Source: Nitrospirota bacterium (lineage in GTDB: Bacteria > Nitrospirota > Nitrospiria > Nitrospirales > UBA8639). Taken from it: a stretch of 8,359 nt of DNA. Position 1 is the first letter of the stretch. Every line of letters starts with the position of its first letter. The notes below the pieces were generated by a model. It was not told the DNA's origin. It made no database searches and saw only the letters and a program-made list of their open reading frames with translations. Shown here piece after piece: positions 1 through 4,962 of this stretch. A program made the translations under genes and the position numbers. Location of the stretch: NCBI GenBank assembly GCA_003228495.1, contig QIDY01000011.1:1-8359 (forward strand), read 5' to 3'.

Positions 1-222
1 ATTTTTGAACCCTATGATGGATTTGAGCGATGGTTGGAATGTACCCGGCGGACTACCCGATGTCCGAATGATGGACAATGTTTGTTGGTGGAATATGGTG
101 TCCAAGCCAATGAAAAAGATCCAAGGCAGCATTTATTCGGCCATGGGTGTTATACGCAGAGTCGTGGTATGGTATTTCTGGCCAAAGAAATCGCCAAGGC
201 CTTGTACTCTTCGTCTTCATAA
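1..222 (+). CDS. C-terminal fragment of an unrecognised Cys-containing protein
   Basis: The frame is open from the first base and ends with TAA at 220-222, giving the last 73 residues of a gene that starts left of the window. I do not recognise the family. The fragment has four cysteines, three of them spaced C14-x6-C21-x5-C27 and the fourth at C50 within a Gly/His-rich stretch (FGHGCYTQ). It ends in a likely amphipathic helix (MVFLAKEIAKAL) and a serine tail. The cysteine spacing could reflect metal binding or disulfides, but this is inference and the domain is incomplete. I prefer this frame to the overlapping +2 frame (5-307) because its residue mix looks like a soluble protein and it needs no internal start. 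It lies about 170 bases before the pnt operon on the same strand, with no obvious functional link. Confidence 0.5.
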   Translation: MFEPYDGFERWLECTRRTTRCPNDGQCLLVEYGVQANEKDPRQHLFGHGCYTQSRGMVFLAKEIAKALYSSSS

Positions 223-392
223 AGTCTGTGGATTCCCCCGTTTTGACTGTCTCTGGGCCTTTCGCCCCTACCTCAATAGATATAAAGACACATTGATTGT
301 TTTTTAAATCCTATGATATCAATCAGGACTTTGCCTAAATTATGATGAGGCGTTGAAAGCTATTTTCTTTAAATTTTTGAGACATGACCTTT
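223..392 (+). other. Spacer upstream of pnt operon, presumed promoter region
   Basis: I see no convincing gene here. The left part has a weak 4-bp hairpin (GGGC 255-258 with GCCC 264-267) and no following T-run, so I do not call a terminator. The right part is A+T-rich and should hold the pnt promoter. TATGAT occurs at 312-317 and 341-346, but neither has a good -35 box 16-18 bases upstream. TTGATT at 293-298 lies only 13 bases before the first TATGAT. An 8-bp perfect palindrome, TGATATCA, lies at 314-321. Confidence 0.3.
294..325. repeat. Inverted repeat TGATTG-N20-CAATCA upstream of pntAA
   Basis: TGATTG at 294-299 is the exact reverse complement of CAATCA at 320-325. The spacer is 20 bases, and the right arm overlaps the palindrome TGATATCA (314-321). 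It lies about 70-100 bases before the pntAA start, where an operator would fit. Six-base arms in A+T-rich DNA can arise by chance, and I do not recognise a regulator with this site. Confidence 0.25.
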
Positions 393-1559
393 ATGAAGAT
401 TGGTGTTTTAAAAGAAACCTACCCTGGTGAACAACGCGTGGCTTTAGTGCCTGCTGTCGTGCCTTCCCTGATAAAAGGAGGAATGGATGTTCTTCTTGAA
501 TCCAGGGCAGGTGAACAAGCGGGGTATCCTGATTCGGCGTATGTCGGAAAAGGTGGGAAAATCGCCGACTCCCGTGAGCAAGTTTTTCAGATGGCAGATT
601 GCATCCTCCAGGTTCGCCTATTGGGAGCCAACCCTAATGAGGGGAAGACGGATTTGCCGGGTTTCCGAAAAGGTCAAATGCTTGTTGGAATGGCGGAAGC
701 GCTGAGCCACCCTCAATCAGTTCAAGATTTAGCGGCTCGAGAGGTGACCTCGTTTGCCTTGGAACTCATGCCTCGGATCACGCGTGCCCAGAGTATGGAT
801 ATTCTTTCTTCCATGGGAACCGTTGCCGGGTATAAAGCGGTTCTGATGGCAGCCAATACCTTGCCTAGAATGTTTCCCATGTTGATGACTGCGGCTGGGA
901 CGGTGACACCCGCAAAGGTTTTGATCATAGGGGCTGGCGTAGCCGGCCTACAAGCCATTTCTGTCGCTCGTCGATTAGGTGCGGCTGTTGAGGCTTACGA
1001 TATTCGTCCGGCCGTCAAAGAACAGATTTTGAGTTTGGGCGCTAAGTTTGTTGAACTGCCACTGGAAACAGACGATGCCGAAGATCAAGGTGGGTATGCC
1101 AAAGCCCAGGATGAAGCCTTCTATAAAAAACAGCGAGAGTTACTGGGGCAAGTCATCGCCACGAGTGATGTGGTGATCTCAACCGCAGCCGTGCCGGGGA
1201 GAAAGGCGCCCATTTTAATTACAGCAGAAATGGTGGCAGGAATGTCGCCCGGGTCGGTCATTGTGGACTTGGCTGCCGAGCGAGGTGGTAACTGTGAATT
1301 GACCAAGCCTGGTGAAACAATTGTAGCTCATGGTGTGACGATTCAGGGCCCGGAAAATTTATCGTCTACCGTTCCCTATCACGCCAGTCAAATGTATGCG
1401 AAAAATGTGGCGACCTTTCTCTTGCACCTCGTGAAAAAAGGTGAGCTAACTTTAGATATGACCGATGAGATCACCAAAGAAACGATGATGACGAAACATG
1501 GAGAAGTTGTTCAGCCCCGCATTCGAGAAGCCTTGGGGCTGCCAGCTTTATCAGCATAA
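393..1559 (+). CDS. pntAA: NAD(P) transhydrogenase subunit alpha part 1 (NAD(H)-binding domain I)
   Basis: This is the soluble domain I of the proton-translocating transhydrogenase. It binds NAD(H) and passes hydride to NADP in domain III while protons cross the membrane. The 388 residues begin MKIGVLKET, typical of the alanine dehydrogenase/PntA fold, followed by the conserved GEQRVALVP segment. The dinucleotide-binding loop is GAGVAG at residues 180-185 with Asp203 (in AYDIRP) at the end of the next strand, as expected for NAD specificity. The mobile-loop region (GGYAKAQDEAF) and the VDLAAERGGN segment are also present. No membrane helices follow, so the alpha subunit is split as in Rhodospirillum rubrum rather than fused as in E. 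coli. An in-frame ATG at 384 would add three residues; I prefer 393 because it gives the family N-terminus and a GAG at 379-381 lies 11 bases upstream instead of 2. pntAB starts 6 or 15 bases after the stop. Confidence 0.95.
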   Translation: MKIGVLKETYPGEQRVALVPAVVPSLIKGGMDVLLESRAGEQAGYPDSAYVGKGGKIADSREQVFQMADCILQVRLLGANPNEGKTDLPGFRKGQMLVGMAEALSHPQSVQDLAAREVTSFALELMPRITRAQSMDILSSMGTVAGYKAVLMAANTLPRMFPMLMTAAGTVTPAKVLIIGAGVAGLQAISVARRLGAAVEAYDIRPAVKEQILSLGAKFVELPLETDDAEDQGGYAKAQDEAFYKKQRELLGQVIATSDVVISTAAVPGRKAPILITAEMVAGMSPGSVIVDLAAERGGNCELTKPGETIVAHGVTIQGPENLSSTVPYHASQMYAKNVATFLLHLVKKGELTLDMTDEITKETMMTKHGEVVQPRIREALGLPALSA

Positions 1560-1565
1560 GGACGG

Positions 1566-1856
1566 GTGACTGTTATGGAAATGTTCATCATGGGCCTGAC
1601 GATTTTTGTCCTGGCAATTTTTGTTGGATTTGAAATTATCACTAAAATTCCTCCAACCCTTCATACTCCGTTGATGTCAGGGTCAAATGCTATTTCCGGT
1701 ATTACCGTGGTGGGTGCCGTCTTGTCAGCTGGTGCTCAGCAGACCGTGTTAACTACCACATTGGGCGTGTTGGCGGTGATATTTGCGACGATCAACGCTG
1801 TTGGTGGTTTTATGGTGACGAACCGAATGTTGGCCATGTTTAAAAAGAAATCCTAA
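1566..1856 (+). CDS. pntAB: NAD(P) transhydrogenase subunit alpha part 2 (membrane)
   Basis: This short integral membrane subunit supplies part of domain II, the proton channel, and bridges PntAA to PntB. About 96 residues contain three hydrophobic segments: near 7-24 (IMGLTIFVLAIFVGFEII), near 40-57 (NAISGITVVGAVLSAG) and near 62-83 (LTTTLGVLAVIFATINAVGG). The hallmark loop PPTLHTPLMSGSNAISG lies between the first two. Three helices match the Rhodospirillum-type alpha-2 subunit. The start is uncertain. GTG at 1566 follows AAGGA (1558-1562) by only 3 bases, whereas the in-frame ATG at 1575 is 12 bases away and would begin MEMFIMGL; ATG at 1581 is also possible. Gaps of 6 bases to pntAA and 8 to 17 bases to pntB indicate one transcript. 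Confidence 0.93.
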   Translation: MTVMEMFIMGLTIFVLAIFVGFEIITKIPPTLHTPLMSGSNAISGITVVGAVLSAGAQQTVLTTTLGVLAVIFATINAVGGFMVTNRMLAMFKKKS

Positions 1857-1873
1857 GAGGAATATTGAACGGA

Positions 1874-3262
1874 ATGTCTGCACTCATCAATATTGGATAT
1901 TTGGTCGCCTCAGTGCTGTTTATCCTTGGCCTTAAAGGGCTGACCCATCCCCGCACGGCTGTTCGAGGGAACCTGTTGGGGGCTACAGGGATGCTGCTAG
2001 CCGTTGTGCTGACCCTGACCAATCAACAAATTATAAGTTATGAAATGATCATCCTCGGCTTGATAATCGGTGGGGCGATCGGTGCCGCGTTAGCGATTAA
2101 GATCGAAATGACTTCCATGCCCGAATTGGTTGCCGTCTTTAACGGATTTGGAGGCATTGCCTCTGTTCTGGTGGCAGGAGCGGCATTACTGGAACATACC
2201 TTAGAAGCTGAAGTTCCCATGATGCAATTAACCGTTGCGATCGCAGCTTCAGGACTTATTGGGGCCGTGACTTTTTGGGGAAGTTTAGTCGCCTTTGGAA
2301 AATTGAAAGGATTGATAGGCGATAATGCCATCCTGTTTACCGGCCAGCAATTTATCAATGCCATCTTAGCTGCCTCAGTATTGGCTTTAAGCTGGTGGGT
2401 CGTGATTGATCCGGCAAGTGGTATAGCCTATTGGCTTTTAGTTGGTGTGGCGTCAATGCTCGGAGTTCTCTTAGTCCTTCCAGTTGGTGGGGCTGATATG
2501 CCTGTTGTCGTTGCACTCCTGAATTCCTACTCGGGGTTAGCGGCAGCAGCGACTGGGTTTGTGTTGTCGAATAATGTCCTAATCATTACCGGCTCGTTGG
2601 TTGGTGCCTCCGGTCTTATTTTGACCCGAATCATGTGCAAGGCGATGAATCGGTCGCTGACGAATGTGTTGTTTGGGGTCATGGCGCCGGTTGGAGATGG
2701 TGGACCAACGGCAGATGAGGTCTATGGGGGTAAAGTCAAATCTACTTCACCCGAGGAAGTGGCGTTACTGTTTGAGACGGCACGCCGCGTGGCGATTATT
2801 CCGGGTTACGGGATGGCAGTCTCTCAAGCCCAACATCCTGTGGCTAGTTTAGCCGCGCTTTTAGAAAGTCGTGGTACCACAGTTGAGTATGCGGTTCATC
2901 CAGTGGCCGGACGAATGCCCGGACACATGAATGTCTTACTTGCTGAAGCTGATGTGCCCTATGAAGCGTTAAGGGATATGGACGAAAGTAATCGAGATAT
3001 TGATCAAGTTGATGTAGCCTTGGTCATTGGAGCCAATGATGTCGTGAATCCTATGGCCAGGACCGACCCAAGTAGTCCCATTGCCGGTATGCCGATAATC
3101 GATGTCGACAAGGCCAAAACTGTGGTCATTATTAAGCGAAGTCTGAGCCCAGGGTTTGCTGGAATACCTAACCCATTGTTTTCATTAGATAATTCATTGA
3201 TGCTATTTGGTGACGGAAAGAAAATGGTGCTAGATATTGTTGCAGCATTAAAAGAGACCTAA
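1874..3262 (+). CDS. pntB: NAD(P) transhydrogenase subunit beta
   Basis: PntB carries most of the membrane domain and the NADP(H)-binding domain III. The 462-residue frame has an N-terminal half of about eight or nine hydrophobic helices beginning LINIGYLVASVLFILGLKGL, then a linker and a soluble C-terminal domain. Domain III shows the NADP-binding loop GYGMAV (residues 311-316), the PVAGRMPGHMNVLLAEA segment, IGANDVVNP (from residue 385) and KRSLSPGFAGIPNPLF with Lys421-Arg422, the pair that binds the NADP 2'-phosphate in characterised enzymes. Length and motif order are normal for the family. I choose ATG 1874, giving MSALINIGYL. An in-frame TTG at 1865 lies only 3 bases after the AGAGGA site (1856-1861) and is less likely. 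Gene order and tight spacing make it the last gene of a pntAA-pntAB-pntB operon. Confidence 0.96.
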   Translation: MSALINIGYLVASVLFILGLKGLTHPRTAVRGNLLGATGMLLAVVLTLTNQQIISYEMIILGLIIGGAIGAALAIKIEMTSMPELVAVFNGFGGIASVLVAGAALLEHTLEAEVPMMQLTVAIAASGLIGAVTFWGSLVAFGKLKGLIGDNAILFTGQQFINAILAASVLALSWWVVIDPASGIAYWLLVGVASMLGVLLVLPVGGADMPVVVALLNSYSGLAAAATGFVLSNNVLIITGSLVGASGLILTRIMCKAMNRSLTNVLFGVMAPVGDGGPTADEVYGGKVKSTSPEEVALLFETARRVAIIPGYGMAVSQAQHPVASLAALLESRGTTVEYAVHPVAGRMPGHMNVLLAEADVPYEALRDMDESNRDIDQVDVALVIGANDVVNPMARTDPSSPIAGMPIIDVDKAKTVVIIKRSLSPGFAGIPNPLFSLDNSLMLFGDGKKMVLDIVAALKET

Positions 3263-3353
3263 TCATGGCCGTTGCCTTAGTTGAAAAATCGTAAGGTATT
3301 TGTAAGCCATTGATTTTAAATAGAAAATATTTAATTTTTTTTTAATATCGTTC

Positions 3354-3382
3354 TTGCTTAGGTCATGAGCACGTGATAAAGT
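3354..3382 (+). promoter_or_regulatory. Candidate sigma-70-type promoter for rpsU
   Basis: TTGCTT at 3354-3359 and TAAAGT at 3377-3382 are separated by 17 bases, each matching four of six consensus positions. A very A+T-rich tract (about 3312-3347, with an unbroken run of nine T) sits directly upstream and could act as an UP element. Transcription would start near 3389 and give a leader of about 60 bases. TATGAT at 3382-3387 is an alternative -10 box but lacks a good -35. Confidence 0.35.
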
Positions 3383-3447
3383 ATGATGCTTGGGAGCCGA
3401 AAAGTTAAGTATTATCAAGAAATATTACATTAAACATTGAGGGAGCT

Positions 3448-3642
3448 GTGGAAGTACGAGTCATAAATAATAACGTAGAAAAAGCCTTGAAAGTAGCCAA
3501 AAAGAAATTGGCTGCTGATGGATTATTCCGAGAATTAAAGGCCCGTCGTTTTTATCAAAAGCCGAGTGTGAAGAAGAAGGCTAAGGAGCGAGAAGCGGCA
3601 CGACGTCGGCAAAAATGGTTGTCCAAACATCGAATGTTTTAA
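3448..3642 (+). CDS. rpsU: 30S ribosomal protein bS21
   Basis: bS21 is a small, very basic protein of the 30S platform near the 3' end of 16S rRNA, where it assists translation initiation. The 64 residues match the family pattern: an N-terminal strand (MEVRVINNN), a helix (VEKALKVAKKKLAADGLFREL), the signature block KARRFYQKPSVKKK and a Lys/Arg-rich tail (REAARRRQKWLSKHRMF). The start is GTG, with GAGG at 3439-3442 five bases upstream, and no ATG lies near enough to replace it. It sits 185 bases after pntB, with a candidate promoter in between, and 72 bases before nth, so it may share a transcript with nth. I see no T-run hairpin after its stop. Confidence 0.94.
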   Translation: MEVRVINNNVEKALKVAKKKLAADGLFRELKARRFYQKPSVKKKAKEREAARRRQKWLSKHRMF

Positions 3643-3714
3643 TCGTCTAGGTTTTTACCAAGTCCCCTCCTTATCGTTTTTCATTTAATTTTCCCTTCAA
3701 TCAGATCAAAGGGC

Positions 3715-4371
3715 ATGCAGGATGACGATATCCATATCGTCCTTCGTGTAGTTAAGAAATCCATTCAACAATGGGCTGTCCCTGTTGTGGGGCAGTTGGC
3801 CAAGAATGAGCCAGAGCCATTTAAAATTCTTGTCGCCTGTATCTTAAGCTTGCGGACTCGCGATCAAACGACGGCTGAAGCGAGTGACCGGTTGTTTGCC
3901 CTGGCGACTGACCCGTTTTCAATGGCCAATATGAACCTCAAAAAATTGGAGAAAGCCATATTCCCCGTGGGGTTTTATCGAACGAAAGCCAGGCAAATAC
4001 GGGAGATGTCAAGGCAGATTTGTCAAGAATTTCAAGGAAAGGTTCCTGATACGATTGAAGCATTAGTAAGATTGCCCGGTGTCGGACGTAAAACAGCCAA
4101 CTTAGTAAGAACCGTGGGATATAAAAAACCTGGAATTTGCGTGGATATTCATGTCCACCGCATTTGTACTCGCTTAGGCTATGTGACGACGAAATCCCCG
4201 GATGAAACTGAATCCGTTCTTCGACAAAAACTTCCTCAAAAGCACTGGATTACTTTCAATAATCTGTTAGTCCCATTTGGCCAAAATCATTGTACGCCAA
4301 TCTCTCCTAGATGTAGCTCCTGCCCAATTAGGGATTTTTGTCAGCGTGTAGGTGTCTTGACTGCCCGTTAA
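3715..4371 (+). CDS. nth: Endonuclease III family DNA glycosylase/AP lyase
   Basis: This cytoplasmic base-excision repair enzyme removes oxidised pyrimidines and cleaves the DNA at the resulting site. The 218 residues carry the helix-hairpin-helix LPGVGRKTAN (120-129) with the catalytic lysine at Lys126, matching E. coli Lys120. The catalytic aspartate is Asp144 in VDIHVHR, matching E. coli Asp138. The C-terminal Fe-S motif is complete: Cys193-x6-Cys200-x2-Cys203-x5-Cys209. In place of E. coli LSAQATD the protein reads LSLRTRD (residues 44-50), so Arg47 replaces Gln41. This may mark a different branch of the family with altered base preference, so the exact substrate is uncertain. The ATG at 3715 has AAAGGG (3708-3713) only one base upstream, which is unusually close, so the true start could lie slightly further in. 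The length is normal. Confidence 0.92.
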   Translation: MQDDDIHIVLRVVKKSIQQWAVPVVGQLAKNEPEPFKILVACILSLRTRDQTTAEASDRLFALATDPFSMANMNLKKLEKAIFPVGFYRTKARQIREMSRQICQEFQGKVPDTIEALVRLPGVGRKTANLVRTVGYKKPGICVDIHVHRICTRLGYVTTKSPDETESVLRQKLPQKHWITFNNLLVPFGQNHCTPISPRCSSCPIRDFCQRVGVLTAR

Positions 4372-4388
4372 GCTAGTCTGTAGCTTGA
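4368..4388 (+). terminator. Hairpin overlapping the nth stop codon
   Basis: Bases 4370-4375 (AAGCTA) pair perfectly with 4381-4386 (TAGCTT) around the loop GTCTG. A G-U pair and a further A-U pair extend the stem to eight base pairs. It begins at the nth stop codon. No T-run follows, so it is not a classical rho-independent terminator. It may protect the 3' end of the transcript or assist rho-dependent ending. Confidence 0.3.
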
Positions 4389-4566
4389 GGAAAGTCCAAA
4401 TCAATGTTAGCGCTACCTCATGCCAAAAAACTACTCGTATTTGATTTGCTCTGAAGGAACTTCTTGCCTTTTTAAAGTTTCCCTTACCCTTAAAAAATGA
4501 AATATTTATTAGGTTATTTAATTTAAGTACTTATCGGAAGAAATGTGTTACCTAAAGACTGTTTGC

Positions 4567-4583
4567 TACCAAATGGTATCAAA
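4567..4583 (+). repeat. Direct repeat copy 1 upstream of nxrA
   Basis: The sequence fits TACC-N3-TGG-N-ATCAAA and recurs 123 bases downstream at 4690-4706. Thirteen of the 17 positions are identical between the copies, and the differences fall in the two N blocks. This copy also contains the 12-bp dyad TACCA-AA-TGGTA (4567-4578), so it could bind a dimeric regulator. No known regulator is recognised. Confidence 0.3.
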
Positions 4584-4689
4584 GCCCTTCGTGTTTAAAC
4601 GTGAGTTAAAATAAATCAATGAATACAAGTAGAAAGCTCTCTCAAGAGGAAAATTCCCCGAACTATACAGGCCTATGTAAATTTAATGT

Positions 4690-4706
4690 TACCGTTTGGA
4701 ATCAAA
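4690..4706 (+). repeat. Direct repeat copy 2 upstream of nxrA
   Basis: Second copy of TACC-N3-TGG-N-ATCAAA, 257 bases before the nxrA start. The symmetric arms of copy 1 are not kept here, so the shared core and not the palindrome is what repeats. A much weaker resemblance (TACC-N3-TG followed by an A-run) lies at 4414-4430. Confidence 0.3.
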
Positions 4707-4736
4707 TGAATGTTTGTTAGTTTGTCTGAAGTATAG

Positions 4737-4766
4737 TTTTTATTTTATTTTTCAGTAACTTATAAA
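4737..4766 (+). promoter_or_regulatory. Weak candidate promoter for nxrA
   Basis: TATAAA (4761-4766) is a good -10 box, but the -35 box at the usual distance is poor (TTTTTA at 4737-4742, 18-base spacer). If used, it would give an nxrA leader of about 190 bases. In DNA this rich in A and T such boxes are common, so this is only a candidate. Confidence 0.18.
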
Positions 4767-4918
4767 ATTTTTATTAGGTCAAAAGTGGATCGTTTTTTGC
4801 TTATTTATGCTCTGTTCATAGATGCAATTTTGTTTTGTGGAAGCAAAATGATTAATTTTACTCAAAAAATTCACATGCGAAAGGGGGGCATTAATTTTTT
4901 GTCTGGTTTTATGATGAA

Positions 4919-4940
4919 TTCATGGACTTCATGTCCTGAA
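4919..4940 (+). promoter_or_regulatory. Hairpin in the nxrA leader
   Basis: TTCA-T-GGAC (4919-4927) pairs with GTCCTGAA (4933-4940): eight base pairs, one bulged T at 4923 and a five-base loop TTCAT. The stem ends eight bases before the Shine-Dalgarno site, which remains in unpaired sequence. A leader hairpin like this could stabilise an abundant mRNA or act in control. Its function is inferred from position only. Confidence 0.4.
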
Positions 4941-4948
4941 CTTTACTT

Positions 4949-4954
4949 AGGAGG
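4949..4954 (+). promoter_or_regulatory. Strong Shine-Dalgarno site of nxrA
   Basis: A perfect AGGAGG lies eight bases before the ATG at 4963. It is the best ribosome binding site in the window, supports this start codon and suggests high translation. Confidence 0.85.
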
Positions 4955-4962
4955 TGTAAGCA

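Larger units (their letters stand above)
4372..4962 (+). promoter_or_regulatory. Long A+T-rich leader/promoter region of nxrA
   Basis: About 590 bases with no convincing gene. Sampled 60-base lines run from about 23 to 33% G+C, far below the coding DNA on both sides. The region must hold the nxrA promoter, because nothing else separates nxrA from nth. Visible elements are a near-repeat at 4567-4583 and 4690-4706, TATAAA at 4761-4766, an ATTTTG/CAAAAT dyad (4827-4832 with 4844-4849), a G6 run at 4882-4887 and a hairpin at 4919-4940. I looked for sigma-54 (GG-N10-GC) and FNR (TTGAT-N4-ATCAA) sites and found none. Confidence 0.5.

Noticed and set aside
255..267. GGGC/GCCC hairpin as terminator of the first gene
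   Set aside because: The stem is only 4 bp and no T-run follows.
5..307. Open +2 frame of 100 codons at the left edge
   Set aside because: It overlaps the frame 1-222, runs far into the A+T-rich spacer, and has an unlikely composition rich in Met, Trp and Arg. The frame-1 reading is more protein-like.
3274..3297. CCTTA/TAAGG hairpin after pntB as terminator
   Set aside because: A five-base core with a 12-base loop, and the T-run begins over 30 bases later; not a convincing rho-independent terminator.
4372..4962. Sigma-54 promoter or FNR/CRP site upstream of nxrA
   Set aside because: No GG-N10-GC with the surrounding consensus. The ATCAA at 4701-4705 lacks a partner TTGAT half-site at the right spacing.
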